Below are positions 10,001 through 19,142 of a stretch of 40,161 bases of DNA, one piece after another. Position numbers and translations under genes: made by a program. How positions within the stretch are numbered: position 1 is the stretch's first letter; every line of letters begins with the position of its first letter. Under the pieces are notes generated by a model. That model saw only the letters and a list, made by a program, of their open reading frames with translations, was not told where the DNA came from and did not search any database. Source of the DNA: Acanthamoeba lenticulata (Eukaryota > Discosea > Longamoebia > Acanthamoebidae); the NCBI GenBank assembly GCA_002179805.1, contig NAVB01000172.1, positions 1 to 40,161 on the forward strand, in the 5' to 3' direction.

Positions 10001-12784
10001 TCGCCGCTGCTGCCCTACCTGGGCATGTTCCTGACCGACCTGGCCTACGTGCACGACGCCAACCCGGACTACATCAACACGCTCATCAACGTGGACAAGA
10101 TGGACCAGATGGTGGGCGTCATCCGCGGTATCCAGCTCAGCTTCCAGTCGCCCTACTGCCTCGAGGAGGTGCCCCACATCCAGGCCTACCTCCAGCGCGA
10201 GTCGCCCTTTGACGAGCAGGAGCTCTATCGCCTCTCCTGCGAGAAGGAGCCGTCGCCCTCGCCCTCGCCGGCCACGACGACGGCGACCACCGGAGCGGGG
10301 ACGACGACGGCCGCGACGACGCTCAGCGCCAAGTTTGGCGCCTTTTTCTCGTCGACTTCCTTCTCGTCGTCGCTCCCGTCGCCCTTTGCCTCGTCAGCTT
10401 CGGCCACCTCGGCCCCGGCGGCCTCGACCGCCACAACGGCGCTGGCCTCGGCTTCGTCGGCGCCGGCGGCTGTGAGCACGACCTCCACGACGCCCACGGC
10501 CACACCGGCGGCAGCTACGACGCCCACGGCCACGCCGGCGGCGCCCACGACAACGCCGTCAAAGCCGTGGGCGCACACGTTCACCGGCACGCCGTCGCCG
10601 GCCGCGACGGCGGCAGCGGCGGCCGTGCGGACCAAGTCGCCGCAGCCACGAATCGCCGAAGAGCGGCGGCCTACGTTTGGCGGCGTTATCGGTGCGCAGG
10701 CGCCGCTCGCCTCCGCCGCCGCGGACAGGCGGCCGTCGCTCAGCTTCCCGCCTGGCGGGACACCGCCCGTGTCGGCCCAGCCGGCCGCCACGTCAGCATC
10801 GCCATCGGCCACGTCAGCATTACCGTCGACAGCGCAGCCGCAGCGGCCACAGCCGCCGCCGACCGCCGGGCGGCCGAGGTCGTCGACGTCGACAGCGGCG
10901 TCCGCCGCGGCAGCCTCGTCTTCTGGCCAGCTGGCCGCGACGATCGAAGGCCTCGAGCGCCAGGCGGCGGCCATGGCCGAGGCCAACGAAGACGGGCTCG
11001 ACGTGGCCGTCCTACGCCAGTGGCTCGACGAGATGACGCGCCGCGACGCCGACCAGACCTTTGGCGCCTGCAACAGCTTCCTGCGGGCCTTCCTCCAGAG
11101 CCGCGCGCTCGAGGCCGTCGTCCGTGCGCTCCTCCGCGCGCCGGCCAAGGCCGCCGCCTCGGCCGACGTCGTCGAGCAGCTGCTGGGCCGCGTCCTGGTC
11201 GGCGGCCCGCGCTTCCACCGCGAGCTGCTCGCCGGCCTGCGCGGCGTCGAGCCGGCGGCGCTGTCGGCCGAGGCCGTGGAGGCCCTCGCGGGGCTGGTCT
11301 GCGCCTTCCGGGCGGCGCCGCTCAACGCCAAGCTGCTGGGCGACCTGCAGGAGCTCAACCGGCGGTCGGCAGAGCTCATCCTGCTGCTGCAGCGGCTCGA
11401 GGACACCGAGGGCGCCCATAGCGTGTCGCTCAACGACGAGAAGATCGAGGCCTCGGGCGTGCTCATGGAGCTCGGCCAGGTCACGCTGCGCGTCATCGAC
11501 GGCCTCCAGTCTGTGGACGACCTGGGCAGCCGCCGCTGCGTGCTGGCCGACGACGCCCGCGCCATCGACGACGCCGCCGCGCGCCTCCTGGCCGTGGCGG
11601 GCGACCAGCTCCAGGCACTGGCCGAGCGGTGCCGGGCCGAGGCCCGCCGGCTGCGCGCGCGGGACCGCGCGGCCCGCGCCCGGGCCCTCCTGGCCGTGGC
11701 GGGCGATCAGCTCGACACGATCGAGCTCCATTTCCAGAAGCTCCTCGACCAGATGTCGCTCCTCGCCCGCCGCCTGACCAAGCTCTGGGACCTGCGCCGC
11801 GTCCGCGCCCTCATCCTCAGCGCCGAGACGCCCGGCGTCCAGTCCACGCCCGCCGAGCAAGAGGCCGCCGCCGCTGTTGCCGCCAGTGGCGTCGGTGGCG
11901 TCGGCGGCTCTGACGGCGGTCATGAGCGCGAGGCGGTCATGCGCCGCATCGAGGCCACCTGGGACGAGGACATGGCCCACCTCCACCGCCTGCTGGCGGC
12001 CGTCACCGCCGCCGAGGACAAGTTCTATGCGTTTGCTCACTATTACCGGCGCCTTTTGGCCAACCCTGACGACGACGACGACGACGGCAACGGCTCCGGC
12101 GAGGCCGAAGCCGGGGACCAGCAGCAAGAGGCCGAGCAGGCTAGCGGCGCCGGGAAGCCGCTGCCCCCGCCGCCGACCGAGGACGACAAGGAGCTCGGCC
12201 GTGTGTTCAACTACCTCATCCGCATCCGCAAGCTGCATCAGGAGCTCGACGAGGTCATCGCCCCGGTCGGGCCCGAGTCGGCCGACGGTGATGAGCTTCT
12301 CGATGAGCCCTCATCGCCCTCATCGTCAGATGGCGGCTCGCCGGCGGCGCTGTCGCCCGTCACCTCAAGCGACGCCTTGTCCGGCAGCACCTCGGCCGCC
12401 TCGCCGTCGTCGCCGATGAAGCTCGTGGCCGTGCCGCTGCGGATGCCGCCCCGCCCGGCGCGGCCCTCCAGCTCGGATGGCTCTCCCGCGCCGCTCCCTG
12501 CCCTGCCCACCGCGCTCGCTCCACCGCTGTCGGCCTCGGTGCCGCCGCTCCGCCCGGCGCGGCCTACCAGCTCGGACGGCTCGCCCGCGCCGCTCCCGGC
12601 CTTGCCCACCGGCGGGTCTCCGCCGCCGCTGCCGCCCACGCCCGCCGGCGGCATTCCGCCGCTGCCGGCGAACGTGGCGATCCCACCGCCGGTCAGCCCG
12701 CGGGGCGCGCCGCCTCGTCGCGGTGGCAGCGTGCGGCTCACGCGCCAGCCCTCGCCCGTGCCCCCGCGGCCAAGCGCCTCGTGA
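7053..12784 (+). CDS. RasGEF protein with N-terminal degenerate Ras-like (pseudo-GTPase) domain
   Basis: Eleven exons encode 1526 residues: 7053-7202, 7515-7641, 7728-7855, 7968-8184, 8279-8453, 8577-8701, 8778-9031, 9139-9204, 9292-9561, 9635-9817, 9899-12784. Residues ~47-240 align with Ras from beta-1 to the last helix, but every nucleotide-binding motif is altered. Residues ~270-400 are a RasGEF N-terminal (REM-type) module. Residues ~445-680 are a CDC25/RasGEF catalytic domain, with NPVELARQLTLMD, KSRAQVISRWI, LNNFNAVM and LPYLGMFLTDLAYVHD. It should load GTP onto a Ras-family GTPase at membranes. Next come a Ser/Thr/Ala/Pro-rich linker (~690-880), an alpha-helical, coiled-coil-prone region (~890-1330), an acidic stretch, and a proline-rich tail holding a repeated 20-residue unit that may bind SH3 or EVH1 domains. 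The donor for exon 3 could also be at 7865. The 81-nt intron 9818-9898 is in frame without a stop. Confidence 0.9.
12452..12610 (+). repeat. two copies of a 60-nt coding repeat in the RasGEF proline-rich tail
   Basis: Positions 12452-12511 and 12551-12610 encode nearly identical 20-residue units that begin RPARP and end PALPT, differing by one residue (Ser/Thr). They are offset by 99 nt, which keeps the frame. Confidence 0.85.
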
Positions 12785-12837
12785 GTGGTCCTTTCTCTTT
12801 CCATCGCCGTCGACTAACGCCAACCTTTGTATTTATT

Positions 12838-12843
12838 ATTAAA
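12838..12843 (+). terminator. candidate variant polyadenylation signal (ATTAAA) of the RasGEF gene
   Basis: ATTAAA begins 54 nt after the RasGEF stop, in an AT-rich spacer between convergent genes. Confidence 0.35.
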
Positions 12844-12858
12844 CCTAAAAATTACTGC

Positions 12859-12864
12859 TTTATT
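12859..12864 (-). terminator. candidate polyadenylation signal (AATAAA on the minus strand) of CTF18
   Basis: The plus strand reads TTTATT, which is AATAAA on the minus strand, about 124 nt beyond the CTF18 stop. Confidence 0.45.
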
Positions 12865-12987
12865 TGCAAGATTTATTTCATTTTAAAAATCTTATCAAAA
12901 CAAAAGACAACCAGCAACAAGGCAAGGCCTGCGGTGAGGTCCAGCCCCAGAGGCCTCCTTGGTGGTTGCTGTTGGTGGTGCAAGTGA

Positions 12988-15900
12988 TCACAAAAAGTCG
13001 CGGGTGAAGACGGGCCGCCGCACGGCGTTGGTGAAGCCCTCGTGGAACTTGTAGAAGACCTGCGCGGGCGGAGCCGACTCGAGCTCTTGCTGGAGCTCCT
13101 TAGTCGGCGTCGTCGGCGCGTGCTCCGAGCCAACGACACCCGCCGTAGACCGCCCGCGTGCGGGGCTCTTGGCGGGGCTCTTGGCTGGGCTCTTGGCCGT
13201 CGTTGTCGTCGTTGGCGTCACCGCCACCGGCCGGCCAAAGAAGTCGCGCGCTATCGTTGTCGTCGGCGCGATGTTGGGCTGCGGCAGCAACTGCTGGCTG
13301 TCGGCCAGCAGCCGCGCCTGCAGGGCGGCCCGCCGTGCAGCCCGCTCGGCCTCGCTCGGCCCCGAGGCCGCGGCCGTGGCAGCTGGCTTGGTGGCGGCGG
13401 TGGTGGGCTTGGCGCGGGCGGCGCGCTCGGCGCGGGTGATTGCCTCGGCCCGGACTTCGCTGGCGAGCAGCTCGCGTTGAGCGTCGCCCAGCACGCGGTG
13501 GCGTCCCTCGTAGTCGACCCCTTCGAACCGCACAAGCTCGTCCAGCGGCCTGCATGGTACGACACGACGTGCGCGTGTGAGCCGCACACACGTGCGAGCC
13601 TGATGGTGGTGGGGAGGAAAGGGGCGAGCACGCACGGATCGAGACGAAGGCGGTTGTGGGCGGCCCCGCGCGCGGGCGGGACGGTCGGGCCCGAGGCGGG
13701 ATTCGGGCGGTAGGTGAGGCCAAAGACCGACATGAGGCCGACGGCGGCGCGCAGGGCCGCGCGCTCATCGTCGCTAAAGAGGGCGGCGTTGAGTTGGCGC
13801 AGCCGCGGCGCGATGATGTCGACCAGGTAGGGCGCGAGCTCCATCACGACCTGGCCCGTGCTGAGCGTGCCTCGCACCTCCGGCTGTGCGTTGGCAATGA
13901 AGGTCTGCACCACGTTTCTGCGCACATTACAAGAGGGACGATGAACCTTGGCGGTCAACTGTAGTTGCCACAAAGAAAATAAAAATAAAAATACAATAAA
14001 AACACGAACCTATTCGTGGCGAGCTTCTGGCGGAGACTGAACTCGGCCTGTGGGAAGGCCACGTAGGGGTTGGGGTGATCGCTGCAGTTGCGATTCACGA
14101 TCATCGGCGCTGCGCATCACAACAACAACAACAACAGGAATGAGCCGGGCCGCTCCGCAAAGTCGATGAAGAAGAAGGAGAAGAAGGGCTGCTTCCTGTA
14201 CCGGTGGGAAGGTACTTGCGGAAGGTGAAGTGCTGCTCGCGCTCGATCAATGGCGCCAGCCGATCCGTGAACTCGAACCACTCGAGACACTCGTTGGCCT
14301 ATTTTGTTTTTTTTATTATTATTATTAGTATTTATTTTTTAATACTGGAATCGTAGGTGTACCTTGGCGAGACACGGGTCGTTGAGGGAGAAGTTGAGGT
14401 AGTTTTCGAAGCAGCCTTCGATGATGCGGTCCATCTCGCCGTGATCGGCCAACATCTCAAACAGCTCCTCAAACCGCGACTGCTGCCGGCGGCCGTGGCC
14501 ACCGTTCGCCATCGGCGCGTCGGGATCATAGCCCAGCGCCTCTGCACATTCATATTTTCAATTACATTGTTTTTTTTTAAAAAAAATGAAAAGAAGCAAA
14601 AAGGCATAAATACCAACATAAGGGTTGGCCTGGCCGCTGGGGGCGTGAAGGCTCTGCTTGGCGACGAGGTCACGGAGGGCCTTTTGGCGCGAGGCCAGAA
14701 CGCTGGCTCCGCTGACCTTCTGGAAGATGGCGCGCCACACGTCGTAAAGCGACTTGAGGACGTCCTTATGGCCCACGGCTGCCGACGCCAACACGTCCGG
14801 CGTCAGCACCCGTCCCTTGCGCCTGATGAACTGTGTGTTATAGTTTGTGAGACCAACCGTGTCGACAGTAAAGAGATTGATTGGATGAACCTGAAGAGTG
14901 TTGAGGCACGACCGGATGTCGTGGTCGGCCAAGTTGCATAGCGCCACGACCGTCTGCGTGTCGGCGCGCAGGCCCTCCTTACCGCAGATCTCCTGCAGAC
15001 GAGTCGTCAGGCGGCCCACGTCAGGCTTCTCGAACCGGTACACCCTGCTCCGCGGCAACAGCCCACCGTGGTCGGTCAGTCGCGGTCCAGGTTCTATGTG
15101 CGTGAAGAAGAGGACGGACGCACTTGGCAAGAGATCGCAATTCGCGAAGGGCCGGCGCGTATTGGTCGTTGCAGATGCATATGATAGGCCTGTGCCAGCA
15201 ACGACATGTGAGTTCAAGGCCCATACGGTCACTTTGGGGGGGGGAGCGTGCCTTCTGAGTTTGCCCGAGGGTGCGAGAGACGACTTGGGGTTGGCCTTGG
15301 CCTTCTTGCGAGTGGCTCCAGGTTTGATCGAATGCTCGATCGATTTCCTGCTATTGGACTTGTTGTTGAGCTTCTGTGCCTTCTTCTTCTTTGTCGGATC
15401 GTTATCGTCGTCGTCATTACTTCCACCATCGCCCTTCTTGCTCTTCTTCTTGTCAGTGGCGTTGATCACCTTGATGAGCTCCTTAATGGCGCCCTTCTCG
15501 CCGCCGGTGAGACCGTCAATCTCATCGAGGATAAGACAGTTGGGCTTCTTCTCCGAGAAGACGGCCTGCATCTGCGTCGCACTCAGCACCTTGGACACGA
15601 ATACGTCGGCCGTACGGTCGTCGCTGGCGTTGATCTCTACAGGATTGTAGCCGGCCGTTCGTGCAATCACGTGAGCCAGCGTGGTCTTGCCCAGACCGGG
15701 CGGGCCCGTCAGCAGGATCACCTTGGCGTGCGGCCTGTTGTCCTTTGACTCCTTGCTCCCAGCCGACATCTTCGTTGACGTTGTCGATGTCGTTGTTGTC
15801 GTTGGCTTTGAAGTTGATGGTGAAGCTGACGGCGGCGCAGGGGGGTTGTTGCCTTGGCCCGTGCCCCACCCGCGCTGGCCTTGCCAACGGCCTCCACTGC

Positions 15901-17121
15901 CACCGCCACGACCTCGCAGGCCACCGCGGCCGCGACCTGCCGAGTACGGAGACGAGGAGGAGGCGGGGTTGCTAATTCCAACGCTCTTTTTACCAAAGAC
16001 GCACTCGTCCCATTCCTTGAGCCAGTGCAACACTTCCCGGTTGGTTTTCTGTTATAGCACCGGGTGAAGAGTTCAGCCACCGACTGCCAGCCAAGGAGGA
16101 GCCATGGCCCTGAGTGGGGGGAACGTGCCTCGTCACTGAGCAGCTCCGTGAACATATGCGGCGCGTATTTGTCTACCCAGAGTTGGGACTCGACTTGGCC
16201 ATCGTTTCGTGTAACTTCTAATCCGTCATCTTCGTTGGTTTCGAGTCCCGCCGCCTGCCGAGCCTCGGCAAACTGTTCACACCAATCATCCGCTATCAGA
16301 GAGATTTATCAAGGATGGCCCCCTCGCACAGTGATTCTTACCTCGAGCCTGTTCACGCGCTCTAACAGGACGCTGATAGGGGTGTCAAGCAGCTGCTTGC
16401 GCTCAGCAAGCGGGTCCTACATAAAGCGAGATGAGCTGCCTGTTTGGCGTAGGGAATGAAGGCAAATTGTAACAAAGGGGAAGGCCAGCTGAAGACATAC
16501 CAACGCGGCGGCATTGGTCTCGAGTTCATTGTCGTCGCGTAGCGGGACGTAGACGCGGCGGCCACTGTAGGAATTGACGGCGATACAAGGCGTGTCAAGA
16601 GGTCGGTTGCTGTACGTCTTTCGCGGGAGTGGCTGGGGCTTGGTGGAGGGGGTGGGTTTGCTCGCCAGGGGTAGCAAAACAGAGACGGGAGCGGTCTTCT
16701 CACCCCCTTCTTGCTCTTCAACCCGCCTTCGCTTGGCTGATCGCGTTGTAAGCAGGTAAGTCAATGGCATGTTCCAAATAGCAGTACTCATCTTTGAAGG
16801 TACCTTTAAGGAGCACCTCCCGTTTATGATGATTCTCTGCGATCTCCTTCTCTTCGGTCTCTTCAAACTTGCGTTTCGTCAAAGAGCGCGGCGACTTGCT
16901 GAGTAGGGGGTAATCAATTACAAGCTCATTTGAAACAGTTTGCGGATCAAACGACAACTGGCGTCTTGTGCTGTTGTCATCCTCGGGAGCTGCATCCACA
17001 CCACACATCACTCTCTTAGCCCGAGGTGGCGGAGAAAATCAAGCAGAAGAAAGCTACCCTGCATGCTTTCGAGGGCCTCCATGTCTTCGGCATACAGATT
17101 GTCCCACTCTTCCTCTTCCAT
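12988..17121 (-). CDS. CTF18: CTF18, large subunit of the alternative replication clamp loader
   Basis: CTF18 replaces RFC1 in the CTF18-DCC1-CTF8 clamp loader, which loads PCNA for sister-chromatid cohesion and replication checkpoint signalling. Fourteen exons give 1059 residues: 17121-17058, 17010-16804, 16736-16501, 16416-16342, 16272-16129, 16048-15252, 15189-15124, 15044-14891, 14830-14614, 14541-14363, 14298-14202, 14109-14010, 13917-13636, 13549-12988. Landmarks are the RFC-box LWVDKYAP and LLSDE, then LHWLKEWDECVFG, Walker A GPPGLGKT at about 357-364, Walker B LILDEID at about 415-420, sensor-1 region RPIICICND, and DIRSCLNTLQ. The C-terminal FHEGFTNAVRR is the conserved CTF18 tail that contacts DCC1-CTF8. 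An Arg/Gly-rich insert precedes Walker A. Introns 16049-16128 and 15190-15251 are GC-AG. The gene is convergent with the RasGEF gene, and E2F-type sites lie upstream. Confidence 0.93.
15190..15251 (-). other. GC-AG intron in CTF18
   Basis: On the minus strand the exon ends AGAAG, then GCACGC, then a run of nine C, ending in GCACAG. It makes the conserved RRPIICICND in phase 2. Other donors leave the frame wrong. Confidence 0.82.
16049..16128 (-). other. GC-AG intron in CTF18
   Basis: On the minus strand the exon ends GACGAG, then GCACGT, ending in TAACAG. It joins LLSDE to KTNREVLHWL in phase 0, the expected CTF18 order. Confidence 0.82.
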
Positions 17122-17173
17122 TTTAGACCTTCCGGTTCATACGTGCTTGTGTTGCGCCCACAAGGCCAAGTTG

Positions 17174-17200
17174 TTGGCGCCAAATGTTTTGGCGCCAAAA
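17174..17200. promoter_or_regulatory. two palindromic E2F/DP-type sites upstream of CTF18
   Basis: TTGGCGCCAAA at 17174-17184 and TTTTGGCGCCAAAA at 17187-17200 are both perfect palindromes containing the E2F core TTGGCGC on both strands. They lie 53-79 nt upstream of the CTF18 start codon, a proximal promoter position. E2F control of S-phase replication genes is well known in animals and plants; function here is inference. Confidence 0.75.
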
Positions 17201-17898
17201 CGGGGCGACAGAAAACCAGCAATTTCATCTGAGATTTTGCTGACTAGAGCTGGCTGTGTACAAAATCAAAATCAAACTCAAAATCAAAAGTACTTATTTC
17301 ACACCAATAATGGTTATATTATATAGCAAATTGTTGATGAAGATAATGCCTTGAATATATTATGGTAAAATAAGTGATATTTTTATTGGTGCCATTATTA
17401 TATACCTAAAAAGAAGTATTATTTTTTGAGGATATAACAAGTGCAAAAATTTTATCAAAGTCAATTTTGAACAGCTGGATGAAGCTTTTGGCCACTTGCA
17501 AGTTTGTATTGGCATTTTTCTACTTATATGGTGGCCTTATCAGCTGGACTGTTAACTTCTAAAAAAAATATTGTTATTTTGACCATCAAAACCCTTGTGT
17601 TTTGGGAAAATGTGAAATAGAAATAAATTGTGAATGATTATTGCTTGACAAATCTTGTAACTGTCTTACTTTTTTCACCAATACACTCCACACAATTAAA
17701 TGCTGTCTTGGCAAGACACTAGTGTGGCCTTTAAAGCCCTAACCTGTGAGGGACGTCACTCACAATCGCATTACAAAAATCCAGTGGGCCAATCATCTTG
17801 GGATGTGAACATTTGCGTAACTCCGCCGTGTTAAAATGAAATGAGCCGGACACAAAACGGTCTTGCTTCGTCCATTTCACTTGCATACTCCTCCCCAC
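17201..17898. other. intergenic region between CTF18 and the PH-domain gene
   Basis: This is an AT-rich spacer of about 700 nt between divergent genes. It holds an imperfect (CAAAAT) repeat at about 17261-17289 and a CCAAT at 17789-17793. A minimal upstream frame (ATG AAA TGA) sits at 17836-17844, and an out-of-frame ATG sits at 17841. I see no tRNA or other RNA gene in it. Confidence 0.5.
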
Positions 17899-19034
17899 AT
17901 GGCCTTGTTTCAGCGTGCGAGAGCTCTGCTAACCAGAAGAACCAGCGACGCGCAAGACTACATCGCTACGCAGGCAAGCGCTGCTTCATCCAGCGGCGAG
18001 AACCAGACACAACACACGACAGCTGAGCCTCCAGCCCAAACAAGTCCAAAGAAACACACCGGAAGGAGGGCAAGCAAGCCACAGAGCGACGCGGCAGGGA
18101 CTACCGCAAAGAAGGAAGGGGGAGTCGAAACTGAAGGACAACAACCTACCCTTTTCGGCCGGCTCAAGAGAAGCAACACGCTTGCCAACATCTTTCTTGG
18201 CAGCACCGAAGAAGCGGCCTTGCCCGTTGTTCCACAAGAAGAACACAAAGCGGAGCGCGTGGGCTTCCTGCAAATAGAGGGTACTGAGCGCTTTGGTTTG
18301 TGCAGAATAGCTCGTGTTAACACAAGGGAGCAGGAAGCAAGTGGAAAAAGTGGGCTGAAAGATGGTTCGTCCTCAAGGACGCCAAGCTCTTCTATTATCG
18401 TGGCAAGGTAAAAGCCAGATATGAGTACTGCATCATTTTTTCTAGCGGTGAACCTCACATCCACTGCCTCGCGCTGCTGCAGGAACTGATGGGCGTGATC
18501 GACTTGACCACTGCCAAGCTCGACCTCGAGGAGCGATACACCAACACAGAATTCGAAAGTACGTCAGTAGATCCGGCTGTGTGCGGTTGGCCTGAAGATG
18601 GCCTGATTTTGTGTCACAATGATGAACCAGTGCGTACGTGCATTGTAATCAACAACGAGAATGCCCCCACCAAGGAGCATCGCGGGACACACTACCTGTT
18701 CGCTGCCCAGGACTACTTCGACACGGTGAATTGGCTCAAGGCCATGAAGTGCAGCGTTCGGAGGCACCTGCGAGGCAGGGCCAGGGCGGATGCTGAGCCC
18801 CAGCAAGGCAAACCCACCATCAGCAGGAGCGACACCACCAGCCTGACCGCCTCCACCCGTCGAGCAGGTACCGACGTCACTCTCACGCGAAGCGGCCGTC
18901 TGTGGATGAGTGAGACTGGCCACCCGACCTCACGCAGCGACCGCCATCCCCACGACGGGGATCAGGCGCCCAACGACGAGAGCAACGAGGAAAGAAAGCA
19001 AGAAACAAATGAAACGAACGAAAAGCCGCTGTAA
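17899..19034 (+). CDS. PH-domain protein
   Basis: Three exons, 17899-18280, 18334-18407 and 18483-19034, encode 335 residues. Residues ~1-115 are polar and low-complexity, with basic and Gln/Thr-rich stretches. A pleckstrin-homology domain spans about 120-240. It starts at GFLQIEG and continues through KWAERWFVLKDAKLFYYRGK. Its last helix contains the invariant Trp of the fold (TVNWLKAM). The C-terminal tail is Ser/Thr/Arg-rich and hydrophilic. PH domains usually bind phosphoinositides or proteins at membranes; no catalytic domain is seen, so an adaptor role is inferred. The start is the first in-frame ATG. The acceptor of intron 1 was set at 18333 because the earlier AG at 18326 breaks the frame. 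Confidence 0.8.
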
Positions 19035-19114
19035 AATCACCAAATGCAAAACAAATTATGTATTCTTATTTGTTTTAAATTTATACTTTACTTTTTTTGT
19101 GTATGATTTTTACT

Positions 19115-19120
19115 TTTATT
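19115..19120 (-). terminator. candidate polyadenylation signal of the BRCT gene
   Basis: TTTATT on the plus strand is AATAAA on the minus strand, 23 nt beyond the BRCT gene stop codon. The convergent spacer to the PH gene is only 108 nt. Confidence 0.45.
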
Positions 19121-19142
19121 TTTTGGTTCCACAAAAGGCGAC

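Noticed and set aside
10225..11565. 446-residue open frame on the minus strand
   Set aside because: It is antisense to the GC-rich, low-complexity part of the RasGEF exon. GC-rich third positions open the opposite strand by chance.
11012..12238. 408-residue open frame on the minus strand
   Set aside because: It is the antisense shadow of the RasGEF C-terminal helical region; no motif and no splice partners.
15021..15224. Extension of CTF18 exon 6 through the poly-C run into a GT donor
   Set aside because: The frame then fails to reach the conserved RPIICICND segment. The GC donor at 15251 gives the expected sequence.
16273..16341. Acceptor after GATAG near 16308 in CTF18
   Set aside because: It leads to a stop codon within about 20 codons. 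The acceptor at 16273 restores the frame into LWVDKYAP.
18559..18880. Further introns in the last PH-gene exon (GTACG at 18559, GTACC at 18868)
   Set aside because: The exon reads through in one frame and the PH fold is intact without removing sequence.
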